Below, piece by piece: positions 32,340 through 44,201 of a DNA stretch of 64,000 nt. Position 1 is the first letter of the stretch; each line of letters opens with the position of its first letter. A model generated the notes under the pieces. It did no database searches, had not been told where the DNA came from, and saw only the letters and a list, made by a program, of their open reading frames with translations. Source of the DNA: Sabethes cyaneus (Eukaryota; Arthropoda; Insecta; Diptera; Culicidae); the NCBI RefSeq assembly GCF_943734655.1, contig NC_071354.1:58259544-58323543 (forward strand), read 5' to 3'. A program made the position numbers and the translations under genes.

Positions 32340-34190
32340 GAAATATACAAACCAAATTGTTTACTGGGAAGTGCCCCCATCTAGACACATTTTTCAACAA
32401 TATTGTCTACGTTTAGAGCGAACATATCCTCGCGTACCGCTTCAAATCTGGGGCATACAAAGACCACATGGTCGGGTGTTTCTTCAACATCGCCGCACTC
32501 CGGACAGAAGGGTGACCTTGCATGCCCGAATCGGTGTAAATACTGCCTGAAGCAATCGTGTCCCGAAAGAAATTGCGTCAGATAAAAGTTCACTTCTCCG
32601 TGCTTCCTGTTCATCCAGGCTGAGAATACCGGTATTAGCCTCCGTTAGTCGCGGAGTTCCACTCTAGCTGCCATTTTGCCATTGACTCCGCTCTCTTAGC
32701 TTTTCGAATTCCTTTGGTATCCTTCCGCTTATAACATTCGCTGTCTTCTGCCAAAATTATATATATGGGAATCATTCCAGCTGTGACGCAGTCCGCTTCC
32801 GAAGAAATAGTTCTGAATGCGCTCACGACCCGCATTGCCATAAGCCGATACGTACTGTTCAATCTCTTCTTATTCCGCTGGGTTTTAAGCGCTGCTATCC
32901 AAGCAGGTCCACCGTATCTCAGTATCGAAGAGGATTTTGTTACTGTTTGGACGCCTTTTGTAACTGTTTGGTCCAGAGTTCTTGGGCATAATTCTGGCCA
33001 GTGCGTCAATCGCTTTTACCGCTTTTTCGCAAGTGTAGTCGACATGGAAATTGAAATTTAGCCGGTCGTCAATCCATACACCTTGGTGTTTCAACCATCG
33101 CGCCTTGCAGTTGCTGACTACCAGAACTTCCGTTTTGTGTTGTGTTGCAATTTCACTCCTTGCATCCAGCTTCCGATTATGTCTATCGACTCGGTTGCCA
33201 GCATTTCTATCTGTTCCAGCGACTCACCTGTTACTACTACTACGATATCGTCGGCGAAGCCAACGATCTCCGCGCCTCTAGGCAAAATCAGTTTTAGTAC
33301 ACCGTCGTAAATACAGTTCCAGAGAGATGGACCCAGGATCATCCTGTGTCCCTTGTTTGTCTCGTAAAACAGCATCTGATCCTCGAAGTAGCTTTTCAAG
33401 ATCCTGCAATAGTCAGGGACCCTCATTCTAAGGAGCGCTATAGCATTGACCTCTGAGCTGGCACTGTTGAGCGCGTTATTAACGTCAATCGTTACCACTG
33501 CACAGTATCGGTTACCCCTACGCTTTTGTTTGGACGCCTTCTCAGCTCTTTCGATCACTGTGCAAATGGCGTCCCCCGTAGATCTCCCTTTACGAAACCC
33601 GAACTGTCTCTCTGAGAGTCTGTGATCACCTTCCGATCATACCGTCAACCTGTTCAAAATGATCCTCTCCAGTAGTTTTCCAAGCGTTTCCAGCAGGCAT
33701 ATGGGTCTATACGATGCTGGATCTCCCGGAGGTTTCCCTGGTTTAGACAGCAACACCAGCTTCTGTATCTTCCACCTCTCTGGGAAGTGGTTTTCGTCTA
33801 AACATTTCTGCATTACTGTCCTGAACATGTCTGGGTACATCTGCCTGCCGCTTTCAGGGCCACGTTGGGAATTCCATTCGGTCCAGGTGGTTTCTTCGCT
33901 ATCAGTTTTTTTACAGCTGCTTCCGCTTCGTCATACGGCGTGGGTGGCCAGAGGGTCGGATCTTGTTCGGGAATAGCTCCTCAATAATGGCTTTTAACTT
34001 GTCGGGACACCTTTCAGTTGGTATCCTTGGGCCACTGAGCTTCGCCATCACTGCCCTATATGCGTTACCCCATAGGTTTACATCCGCGTCTCTGCATAGC
34101 TCCTTCAGTTCGATTTACTCTTCTTTATCGCCTTTTTTAGTGCAGCCCTGGCCGTTCTAAGCCCCGCTCTTCGCTCTTCCCTCACTGCGA
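32340..34190 (-). mobile_element. R1-like LINE, 5'-truncated and broken
   Basis: The minus strand reads 'WGNAYRAVMAKLSGPRIPTE' near 34060, 'PGDPASYRPICLLETLGKLL' at 33720, 'IVGFADDIVVVVTGE' near 33250 and 'WIDDRLNFNFHVDYTCEKA' near 33050. The C-terminal zinc knuckle CPECGDVEETPDHVVFVC (CX2CX8HX4C) is at about 32500. The YXDD-type FADD is intact, but frameshifts and stops divide it into five frames. It starts at a TC microsatellite, as expected for a 5'-truncated copy. R1-clade assignment rests on motif style. Confidence 0.8.
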
Positions 34191-34195
34191 TAAAA

Positions 34196-34222
34196 TTCTC
34201 TCTCTCTCTCTCTCTCTCTCTT
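34196..34222. repeat. (TC)n microsatellite
   Basis: About 12 uninterrupted TC units, at the 5' limit of the R1-like LINE. Confidence 0.9.
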
Positions 34223-34399
34223 TCCTCTAGCTATATAAACGATTTATTTTTCGGAAAGGAAAGGAAAATTTTCAGATGGGAGTTAGTGAAAGTCAATTTT
34301 TTGATTTTCGTCCGCCTTATATCCTATAGTGCAGTCGATTGAAAAGTATTTAAATACATGGAAATGAGGAAAGAAAAGCAGTATTACAATATTGCAAAA

Positions 34400-34985
34400 A
34401 GAATGAAGTGCGCAATACAACCAAACCAAACAAATTGAAATTAATTCAAAACCAAAAAAATAAAGGAAATGAGACAGAAAAAGAAGAATCAAAGGAAAAT
34501 AACAACAACAATAGAACAGGGAAAAGAAAAAGGCAAACGAAAATTAAAGAAGAAAATAAAAAAAAGCTGAAGAAGAAGAAGAGAGAGGAACAAAGTTAAC
34601 AAGCAATGATAATTGAATAAAGAAATAGAAAATACTATAACAAACTAATAAAGTAAGAGTAATAGTAAATAAGAGAGTTACAAAATAAAAGAAAAGGTGA
34701 ATGAAAAAGTAAAAGAAAAATAAGAAGATAAGAAAATGTGCTAAGAAGAGAGTGGTGGAGATGATGATTGGTTGAGAAGATGAGAAAAAAGAGTGTAGAA
34801 GATGGAAAGTAGGAGAGAGATAGAGGGAGAGAAAATACATGGAGAGAGGTGGAGGAAGAGAGATGGAGAGAGATATTGTGAGCAAGATGAAGAGAAATTG
34901 AGATAAAAAGGAAGATGGAAAGAAAAGGATAGATGGAGAGAAGAGGAGACAGATCGAGAGATATAGAGATATGGAGTGAAGAATA
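34400..34985 (+). repeat. Purine-rich low-complexity tract
   Basis: Plus strand almost all A/G, first A-rich (AAAGAAGAAAAT-like) then GAGAGATGGAGAG-like. Ser/Leu/Phe-rich minus-strand frames here are compositional. Confidence 0.75.
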
Positions 34986-34999
34986 CAAATGAATCTTTC

Positions 35000-37480
35000 G
35001 CAAATACAATTGACAGCAAGATTATTTCAAGCGGTGTTCTCCAGACGAGACGTGGCCAAAATGCTGATTACTTCAATGACTACGTTATGAGTGCCAATGA
35101 AAGACTGGATTTTCAGAATTGAAGACAGTGACTTTTAAAAACAAAACACAAACAGGATAAATCTGTGAAAATGAGAGCCCTGGAGCTGCACGATTGATTA
35201 CCAAATTTAGGCTGAACTGTTTCATGAACGATGAAACCTACCTAGGATGAAAACCTATTTTGATATTAAACTTCGATTTTTTTAAATTATATCTCAATAG
35301 AAAAAAGTACCGGTAACAATATTTGTTTTAATTTTACATGATTATTAACTTAATTGCAAATTTGATACTTTCCAACTCCACAATTGCTTGAGCCGTGTTG
35401 TCAAGATTTTCATAAAGATCTCGCACAGCAAAAAAGGAAGTTAATTGAAATCACCAGACACACACTCCGTTTCTCCACCGACCGACCGGTACGCGCTGCC
35501 CGTAAGAGGGAATGAGTCACGCAAGCAGTTTCGGAGCTCATCATCGGGCTCGAGAGTTCGGGTTGGTGTCTGTATCAATTTTCCTCATCTGATTTATGGA
35601 GGATACTGGGGATGGTCGAGCGAACGGTGTTGTGCTGGCTTGAAACTGTGGCTTCTAAAGATGACATAATACCTTGGCGATAGGAGGCCATAAATAAAAC
35701 ATTTTCTTGCACTACACCTGGATGGGATGAGCGCGGGCGAAGAAGCGCATCTGGAGTGGTTTTGGGGTGGGGGGCTTCTCGTAGCGGCGGAAAACCAGAT
35801 TCGCTATGCCTGCAGCCGTCCATATCGTCATCGGTAGCGGACAATCGCGGGTGCACGGGTCTCGACTTTCAGGCCCATACGCATTCGCTTATGAGTGACA
35901 ATATGTCCACATTCCTGATCGGACAGGTCCTGGCGTGGTTCCGTTATTTATTGGTTAAAATGGGAATGTGCACTGGTTGGCAATGCCTTTAAATGTGCAT
36001 TCGTAGGCTGGTCGCTAGTGTTCACGTTGATTAAATTGCTTATCAGCAAGCTGGGGCATGAGTAATTATGCCTACGTGCTCTAACCTGTTTGATACATTT
36101 TCACCCGTTAGAATCTAGAATGTTTAAGATAGATGCTTCTCAACACTTGTCAGATTATTGCACAACAGAAAAGTTGAAGAACTGCAGCTGCAACTTCGTG
36201 TGTTTATTATCGCGCTAGTCACATCATGTTTGTTGATGAGTACTCACTCGTTCAGAATGCGTGCATTATTTCTAGCCATTTGAGGTCCACTTACCTGTAA
36301 GTACAAATAAAAATAAAAAATATTACACACATGTTCTACTTCACAATCCACAAAATAAACGTCGAGTGCGAAAATAAAGGCATTCCTACAACCGTCCAAC
36401 CCGGTGAATCGTTGCAATTTCAATGCGTTTAATCGCGTTGAAAGTATGTTTTGATATTCATCAAAACAAACTGAACGCAACCGGAAGCAACCTTATGAAA
36501 GAACAATTTTCCAGTAAGGGCAACGCATAACAAAAAAAGCCCATAACGTGAATGGAACTGTCAGTAGAATGACTGATGCGCATCAAGTTGGGCACACATG
36601 ATCAACGCTGTTTCCAGCATAGCAGTGCTACTCAACGAATACGGCAGACACGGTATGCTGCATTTGCCTAGTTTGTTTTGATGCGTTAGGACTGGAACTT
36701 TTACGTCAACAGCACAGCGGGGGTAGCGTAGAGTACGAAAAAAGAACAGAATCACCCGCTTTTGTTTGGTTGTACACACAGGGCTTCGATCGAAAGCGTG
36801 CTTGAACCAATATAGAAGCCTCCATTTAATTGGAATTCTTTCGGTTCGTTAATTTACTGATTTTTATTGGCCTTCCGGTGTTTGGTTCTTAAAGTTTTGC
36901 TGCTGTGCTGGGTCTCGCGTCGGCCGTAACTGACGAGAATACTGACGACTTCCGAAGGCTAGCGGAGAAGTAAGACTAATAAGGAAATAACTCAGAATTT
37001 AATTGTTATGCGTGAAATCGATCGTTCTAACGAAGGACGCAACAAAATTAGTAATCGGAGAGGGCTGAAATAAATCACAGCAAGTGCCACAACAACCGTG
37101 ATTGCTAAACAAACATGTCATTTCGGCTTGTTTCGAACCCTGATTTTGAGCTACTGTAAAACTTAACAGGTTTGTTTGGCTTTGTTTCGGTAGTAAGCTT
37201 TTTCAGCTTGAAATAGTTTTTTTAAGTAGTTTTTTTTGTTAATTTATGAAATATATTTGTATACACTTTTATAGTCTTTTGTTCATCCACGGTAATTCAA
37301 ACAGTGAAATTTTCTGTTTAATTTTTGGAACTATATTACATATACTTATCCTTTAAGCTAAGATTTCATAGACTATCAATATAATTGAAAAGCTTTCACC
37401 TCCAACAACTTTATATAGAAATTGTGTGTGGTAGGAAGAAATACACAGAGACGACTGACAGACAGGAGTTAATTATACGA
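35000..37480. other. No gene recognised
   Basis: Mixed composition without transposon ends, RT motifs or convincing frames. Could hold regulatory DNA or unrecognised exons; nothing in the sequence demonstrates either. Confidence 0.35.
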
Positions 37481-37489
37481 TTCTGATAT

Positions 37490-37660
37490 TACTTTACAAC
37501 GGTGTTCAATCCGCGGACCTCCTATTTTGGTAAAAATAAAACTACGAAAAGGCAAAAAGAAAAAACTAAGAACCTATAAGTGTTGTTTCAATGACCTTTC
37601 CCTTATCTAATTTTCCGCTCTTCCTACTTCTTGTCTTATCCTGGAGATACTATCATATCA
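37490..37660 (+). repeat. Third copy of the repeat forming the outer arms of 53570-56101
   Basis: 'GTTCAATCCGCGGACCTCCT' and 'CTAATTTTCCGCTCTT' correspond to 'GTTCGATCTGCGGATCCTAC' and the same TTTTCCGCTCTT block near 55980-56085. Confidence 0.5.
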
Positions 37661-37699
37661 ACACTTTTGTCTTCTACTATTTTCTTCGTCGCTTGGAAA

Positions 37700-38395
37700 G
37701 ACTATCGTTATAAAAAATTAAGAAAACTCTAAAGATAAGTCACAAAAATTTGCATGTATTTTACAGAAAGTATTCAGCGACTATTACATTAATCATAGAA
37801 TCGATAAGAAGATGCAAGCATGTTTTGAATTGTTTCTCCTTCATGCCTCATCAAGTCATGCTCCAGGTCTATCCACTTTACTTCTATTTAATAGCAAATC
37901 TCGAAGGATACACCAAAGAAGGAGATTTGGCTTTGAGAATATACTTACAGCCGGAACTGAGGCTTATTTTGTAAAAGATTGAAATGATTTTACAGCTGGC
38001 AAAAATGATTTTATTGATATTGACAAAGTACGGTATCAAATCATTTTTCGGGGCTCTCGGATGACCGGTAGTAAGATGCTATGGAGAGGCATAGGAAATG
38101 ATTTTTTTATGAAAATTAGGCAGAAGTCATGAAAATTAAGTATAACAAAGTAATTGTACCACAAATAAAATATGATTAGTGATTGTTTTTCAGGTAGGTA
38201 AACATAAATAAGTGAGAAATTTTGATTTTACTACCACTGGCAAAGCGCCATCTCTTGAAAAGCAACGGTTCGTATGGTGTCTCAGACTTTTATGACATTC
38301 TTATTGCGGTTTTAACGACCAAGGTTAATCATAAAAGCCATCATAAGTGTATAGGAAAACTTAATTTGTTACTTGGGATGTATTATAACAAAAAT
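37700..38395. other. No gene recognised
   Basis: AT-rich; short frames only, none with features of a protein family. Confidence 0.35.
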
Positions 38396-38399
38396 GGCA

Positions 38400-39514
38400 C
38401 AATGAAAAGACAAAATGAGAAAAAATTGGTGGTTAAACAGAGAAATTGAGAAATGTTGAAAGCGAAAGAAATGAAAGAATGGGACGCTAACTAACAATAG
38501 GAAGAGAAAGAGTAAGGGGTAGAAAGGAAGAGATAAAACTACTGAACAAAATTGTAATAAAATAGGAGGGAAATGCAACAAAATTGAAAATATCGGAGTC
38601 AACAGATGAAAAACTGAGACGAGCAGAAGAAAAATAAGAAAAAAATGGAGCACTAAACAGAAGAAAAGTACAAGAAACCATTACGAAAACTAAAGAAAAA
38701 TGGTAGATAAACAAGAAAAACGAAGAAAAAAACAGATGAAGATAGAGAACAAAAATGGCAGACAAGAAGAAAAGGAAAAAAAGCAGAAGAAAACCCGAAT
38801 AGAAACAGAAAACAAAGCAGATGTAAAATAGAAAAAACAGAACGCAAATAAAAAAAGAACAGAAAAATAGAAGAAAAACATACGAAAAATTGAAGAAATA
38901 GCATAGCATAGTTTGACCGCCCGTGAGTTGCCTGCGATTGATCTAGATCAGCCGAGATTGCACAAAGAACCATCAGAATGATGCTTGGGAGCAGCAGATC
39001 ATTCACCTTGTGCATTTTCATACGAAAAACTGAAGAAATAGAAAAAAAAACAGAAAAAATGCAGAACAAACGGAAACAAAAGTGACAGACAAACAGAAGG
39101 AAAACGTGTGCAAAAAGAAGAAAACAGAATAAATCAGATGCAACAACAGCAAAAAATGAGAATACTGTAAAAACAGGAGAATAACAACAGGGTAAAAAAG
39201 AAAAACAAAACAGAAGACAGGCAGGAGTAAACAGTATGAACATAGAAGTAAAATGGAAGATAAACAAACAAAAAGAAAGAAAAACAGAAGAATATAGAGA
39301 ATAAACACGGCAGACCAAAGAAGAAAAACAGGAGGAAAGCAGAAGAAAAACAGAAAAAACAGAGCAGATGAGAAGCAGAAAAGAATAGAACGAAAATAAA
39401 TGAAGTAAAAATAGGAAAAAAAGAAAAAAAACAGAAAAATAGAAAAAAGAAAAACTTGAGACAATTAGAAAATACATTAGAAGAAAATACAAAACAAACG
39501 ACAGACAAATAGAA
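38400..39514 (+). repeat. Purine-rich AGAAAAAC tract, left part
   Basis: Long run of AGAAGAAAAACAG-like motifs, interrupted by a normal-composition island at 38895-39020. It appears to continue at 43739-44200 on the other side of an insertion. Long minus-strand Phe/Leu/Ser frames are artefacts. Confidence 0.75.
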
Positions 39515-39589
39515 CTGAAGTTTTTGGAGCGTCTTAGTAGAATACGAAACCTGGAAATTAAATAAGAAGAAAACTTACTTACTTTTTTT

Positions 39590-40067
39590 TTCCATGTGTG
39601 GACTCATTACTGCGACCAGTATAGTTGATCTATTGTAATATCGCCCGGGTGTTTGCTGTATGACCTGCACTGCATTTCTTTTTGCTATAATCGCTATTGA
39701 GTGAGCGATATGCTTATTAAATTTATGCGTGCTTGTGTGTATTGGGGTTTACCCTTCCTTCAAAGCTTGATCTACTTTACCCACTTATTCCTCGCTGCCA
39801 GCACTATCCCATATTACAGTCGTCCCTGGCGAGGACTCATTCGTACCTCTGACCAGTACACTTAACTATAGGAGAAACATTTGCACTGTCAAGAGGCTTC
39901 AGAGGGTAAATATAGAATTCAGCACGAAGGAAGGGTAAATGGAGGGGCCTGAGAATTACCCATGCTAAAGTCACTTGACATCGAATGGCTTGATTGTACT
40001 AAGATTCGAACCGACGACCACTCGCTTGTCAAAGCAGACATGGTAACCTTGCGGCTACGGAGCCCCC
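39590..40067 (-). mobile_element. tRNA-derived SINE, second copy
   Basis: Reverse-oriented relative of 28259-28738: box B complement AAGATTCGAACC and head complement CTTGCGGCTACGGAGCCCCC at 40050-40067, and the A-tail reads as a T-run at 39582-39590. It inserted in or beside the LINE tail; ACTTACTTAC-like sequence is on both sides. Confidence 0.8.
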
Positions 40068-40123
40068 CAACTTTACTTACTTACTTACTTTACTTTTACT
40101 TTACTTTTTCGGCGACAATCCGC

Positions 40124-41150
40124 TTAACGAATCAATGCCGAATTCAGGAGCCGTCTCCACATTACTCGGTCTTGGGCTGCCACTCTCCAGTCGCCCCTAA
40201 CACCCGCTGTTCTAGCATCCTCGTCAACAGCGCTCATCCAACGGGTACGGGGTCTGCCTCGAAGTCGTCGGCCTCTGTCGGGTTCTCTGCTAAATATTGT
40301 TTTCGCTGGTCTCTCATCCGGCATCCTTGCTACGTGGCCAGCCCACTGTAGCCTGCCATATTTTAGTCGCTTCACAATATCCGCATCTTTGTACACTTGG
40401 TATATTTCATGATTCATGCGCCTGCGCCACACTCCTTCATCTAATATGCCGCCTACTGTTTTACCTGACTCACTGCGAATATGCGTATTATTGAAATAAA
40501 ACGTAACCATGCGCTTTATTCGTTTATAACGCATATGCAGTTAATATCGATAACAAACGATTTTTTGTAAGTTGTGCTTTTGTTATTGCATTTAATTTGT
40601 AAAAAGTTGCATAAATAACAATTCAGTTTCACAATACAATTATTGCGTACTACTGGCACATGAAATATAACGTTTAAGTACGTTATTTTTAGTGATCAAA
40701 ATTAACGATATTTTCGATACAAGGGCGATATTTTTCGAAACCTTTCGAACCAACATGATCCCGCGAATACAACGCATTTCGCAGTGAGTCAGGTAACACA
40801 GTAGAATTGATCGCAGGATCTTACGCTCGAAAACACCAAGAGCTCGTCGGTCGCTCTCTTTCAACGTCCACGCTTCGTGGCCGTAGAGTACCACCGGGAG
40901 AATTAGCGTCTTATAGAGCGCGAGTTTTGTACGGAGTTGTAGGCTACGGGACCTCAGCTGGCTACGTAATCCGTAGAAGGCCCTGTTGGCAGCCGCTATC
41001 CGCCTTTTTACTTCACGGCTCACATCGTTGTCACATGTCACTAACGTACCAAGGTAAACAAATTCGTCGACCACTTCAAAAGTATCTCCATCTATAACCA
41101 CCGCAGTTCCAACACCCGAAGGGCTACCACGCTCTCTACCAGCCACCATA
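40124..41150 (-). pseudogene. LINE ORF2 C-terminal part, interrupted
   Basis: Reads 'MVAGRERGS', 'VIDGDTFEVVDEFVYLGTLV' and 'VFERKILRSIL' up to the MITE at 40801. From 40455 it reads 'GVWRRRMNHEIYQVYKDAD', 'WAGHVARMPDE' and 'RGRRLRGRPRTRWM', ending 'AAQDRVMWRRLL'. Apart from the insertion the frame is clean. Confidence 0.8.
40456..40801. mobile_element. MITE, 346 bp, TA target
   Basis: Ends CTGTTTTACCTGACTCACTG and complement; inner arms add GCGAATATGCG/CGCATTTCGC. TA at 40454-40455 and 40802-40803. Non-coding, AT-rich centre. Confidence 0.85.
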
Positions 41151-41152
41151 TA

Positions 41153-42422
41153 GAGTAAGGAGGGGTAAAAGTACGATGCGGGTAAAAGTGCGATTCAATG
41201 ATTTATCAGTGCGGATTCCGAGTAAATTGACTACATTGGCATGGATGGGTGAGTACTTTGACAGCTTAAATCCATCATAAACATTTGTTGTTTACGAGTC
41301 ATAGTTGCTGAGTTATGGGTAAAAGTTATTTTAGAACGGTTTTGATGTAATATTTCGTTGTACGGCAAATACGATATCAACAGGAGGATATTACTTATTC
41401 ACAAATTGTAGCAGCGTTTTACATCACTCAGATATCTCTCTTGAAATTGCGGTGAGAAGAATTTACAAAATATATGTTGCTTTTCCATAATTTAATCAAA
41501 CCCCGTCAAGCGCCTAGCGGGGCAAAAGTTCGATTTATTGACGGGGTAAAAGTTCGATTCATGGATCGAGAATATAACTCATTTTACTGACGGGACGACG
41601 ACACTATGCAAGTCCTTGTGACTTGTAAGTTAAGCGGGCGACGCTGTTCGTCCGTCAGCGTTATAGCCGCGATTCTCAACGGGGTTGTTCGGGGAAAGGA
41701 GTTCTAGTTTTATCACGGAGCGAAAAAATTCGTTTGTTTCAAACGAAATTTTTATAACAACCTAAAAATATTTTTGTTTCGAAACGAAATTCTATTTGAA
41801 TCAAGAAAATAACAGTTTCGCTTTTCCATAATTTAATCAAACCCCGTCAAGCGCCTAGCGGAGTAAAGGTGCGATTCACGGACGGGGCAAAAATGTATAG
41901 CTTATATACAGCTTTTGGCACTATATTACAGATACTAGAAATGGAAGATCTGCAGAAAACTGTGCTCTACAGATGTTGGTCGAAGGAAAACAATGTTTTT
42001 CCGCGGATGAAACATAAAACAAACGTTTGGGAAAGTTTCGATCTGTCGGAGGCTGCAATACACCAGCGGAAAATAGGAAAGGTGTAAATTGAGAATATTC
42101 CTTACCGAAACATACCGCAGATTGAAGATAATATGGTTTTGTTAGCTACTGCTGTGCTAATTTCATGGATTCGAGCTTCGCACTTTTGCCCCGCGGTAAT
42201 CGAACTTTTACCCCGATAGTGGGGTAAAAGTGCGAATCGGCACTTGTTCAGAAGAATGAAGAATTTATTTTGAATAACACTATTATTCCAGATGATTTAT
42301 AGTTAAATGTAAAGACATTGAGTAGCTGCATCACTATAAAATATATTTTGATGTTGTTCTTCTTTATATCTCGCGAAAATTGATGACAACTTCAAACATC
42401 GCACTTATGCCCCGCCCTACTC
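41153..42422. mobile_element. TA-flanked TIR element, 1,270 bp, word GGGGTAAAAGT.CGATT
   Basis: Ends GAGTAAGGAGGGGTAAAAGT and ...TATGCCCCGCCCTACTC, flanked by TA at 41151-41152 and 42423-42424. GGGGTAAAAGTTCGATT-like words recur at least six times (left end, 41515-41565, 41860-41890, 42190-42240, right end). A 60-bp stretch from GCTTTTCCATAATTTAATCA occurs twice, at 41478 and 41818, bracketing a module also found at 9395-9520. A 73-codon frame at 41869-42087 has no known domain. Confidence 0.88.
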
Positions 42423-43660
42423 TACTTTGTTTTGGTAGAATTTATGATAATCCCTATCCTCGCAGCTTCTTCTTTAAGATGCGTGTACGCTTCTTCTACA
42501 GCTCTACGGTTAACACCGATGATATCGATGTCGTCCGCGAACCCTAGGAGCATATGAGATTTCGTGATGATGGTACCACTTCTCTGCACGCCGGCCCTTC
42601 GAATAGCACCTTCCAATGCAATGTTGAACAGCAAGTTCAATAGTCCGTCACCTTGCTTCAAACCATCTAACGTCACAAACGAGTCCGAAGTCTCACCCGC
42701 TATCCTGACGCTTGATTTTGAACCATCAAGGGTAGCACGTATCAGCCTAATCAGCTTTGTTGGAAAACCATGTTCAAGCATAATCTGCCATAGCTCGTTT
42801 CGTTTAACTGAATCGTACGCCGCCTTGAAGTCTATAAACAGATGATGAGTCTGCAAGTTGAATTCCCGGAATTTATCGAGGATCTGTCGCAAGGTGAACA
42901 TTTGGTCCGTCGTGGAGCGTCCCTCTCGAAAACCGCACTGGTATTCGCCAACAAAGGTTTCCTGTAACGGCCTCAGTCTGAGAAACAGGATGCGGGAGAG
43001 AATTTTATATGCAGAATTGAGGAGAGTAATTCCTCGATAATTGCTGCATTCGAGCCGATGGCCCTTTTTGTAAATTGGGCATATGAGACCTTCCAACCAG
43101 TCCGTAGGTAATTCTTCCTCAGTCCATACCTTTAGTATAACCTGATGGATTGCACAATACAGCCGTTCGCTCCCGACTTTCAAAAGTTCGGCGGGGATGC
43201 CGTCCTTTCCAGCTGCTTTGCCGTTTTTCAGCTCTCTCGCTGCTTTCCTAACGTCGTCCAAAGTTGGTGGATCCATAGCTTGTCCATCATCCTCAATCGT
43301 TATCCTGTTTCTGTTGACCGTTCCATCTTGTTCACCATTCAACAATGCATCAAAATATTGCTTCCAACGCCTAGCCACCTCCGATCTTTCGGTAATCAGG
43401 TTCCCCACCTTGTCGTTGCACATAACAGGAGTTGGCACGGTCCGGTTCCTGAAACCGTTGATCGTATTAAAGAAGCTTCTTGTATCGTGCCTCTCGAAGC
43501 AACTCTCCGCCTCCGCAAGAACGCGGTCCCAGTGCTGACGTTTCTTACGACAGTGAAGTCTCTTTTCGGCAGCTCTAGCATCTCGGTATCTCTCCCTGCT
43601 CTGGCGTGTCACAGTTGCAGCCAACATGTGACTTCTGGCTCGATTCTTCTCATCAGTCAC
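42423..43660 (-). CDS. LINE reverse transcriptase, large intact frame
   Basis: A 400-codon frame without stops. It holds the fingers block 'LKNGKAAGKDGIPAELLK', 'LICPIYKKGHRLECSNYRGI', 'GFREGRSTTDQMFTLRQIL', 'FIDFKAAYDSVKRNELW', 'TLDGLKQGDGLLNLLFNIAL' and the catalytic 'GFADDIDIIG' with both Asp present. An N-terminal endonuclease is missing through 5' truncation, and the C-terminal part is separated by a transposon, so no complete ORF2 product can be made. The clade call (RTE) follows the motif style and the short tandem tail. Confidence 0.85.
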
Positions 43661-43738
43661 TCGCTGGCACTCTGCGTCAAACCACTACTATACATAGTAC
43701 AATTAAATTGGATAAGTTTTCTTATTATTTAATTTCCA

Positions 43739-44200
43739 GACAAATAGAAGAAAAGCAACCGAAAACAGAATAGAAACAGAAGTAACAACAGAAGAGAATT
43801 GCAGAAAAACAGGAGAATATTAAGAAAAAATGAGAAAAGGAAAAGCGAGGAAAGAAAAGGAAAGAAAAAAAAGTAAAGGAAAGATAAAGGGGGTAAAGGA
43901 AATGAAAGGAAGGGAAAGGAGAGAAAACAAAAGAAAGAAAACATTAGGAAAGGGAAGAACCGAAAAAAGGAATGGAATGGGAAGTATAGGAAAGGACAGG
44001 AAAAAAAGAAAGGGAAATAATAATGGACAGCAGTAAAGGAAATTAGATGAAAATGGAAAAGGAAGAAATTAAAACAAATAAGAAGAGAAATGGAAAAGAA
44101 AAAAGGAAAAGGAAAAAGAGGAAAGGTAAAAGAAAAAGAAGAAAGGTAAAGGAAAAGATAAAAAAAGAAAAGTAAAAGGGTAAGGAAAAGGACAAGAAAA
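43739..44200 (+). repeat. Purine-rich tract, right part
   Basis: AGAAAAGCAACCGAAAACAG passing into GGAAAAGGAAAGG-like DNA; continues the composition of 38400-39514 and merges into the hexanucleotide array. Confidence 0.75.
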
Positions 44201-44201
44201 T

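Larger units (their letters stand above)
40070..43690 (-). mobile_element. RTE-like LINE, 5'-truncated, two TA insertions
   Basis: The best-preserved copy of the family. The 5' end lies inside ORF2 after the endonuclease; RT and C-terminal region follow, and the 3' tail is a run of AAGT units (40070-40110). The insertions at 40456-40801 and 41153-42422 both duplicate TA. Removing them gives continuous reading across both points ('TKTK-YMVAG' and 'RSIL-GGILDEG'), so the LINE was intact there when they landed. Confidence 0.85.
39515..43738. mobile_element. Composite insertion splitting the purine-rich tract
   Basis: AGACAAATAGAA occurs at both junctions (just before 39515 and just after 43727). 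The inner ends are inverted copies of GGAAATTAAATAA.AAGAAAACTTA. Inside lie a SINE and an RTE-like LINE, the latter with two TA elements. I infer a small repeat of the type seen whole at 52570-52672 that inserted first and then received the rest. Confidence 0.6.

Noticed and set aside
32381..33976. Separate host genes on the minus strand
   Set aside because: The frames are consecutive parts of one R1-like LINE ORF with its RT motifs and CCHC knuckle.
34544..35019. Ser/Leu-rich minus-strand frames
   Set aside because: Same cause: GA-rich low complexity on the plus strand.
38369..39508. Phe/Leu/Ser-rich 'membrane protein' frames on the minus strand
   Set aside because: Complement of a purine-rich tract; hydrophobicity is compositional and overlapping frames look alike.
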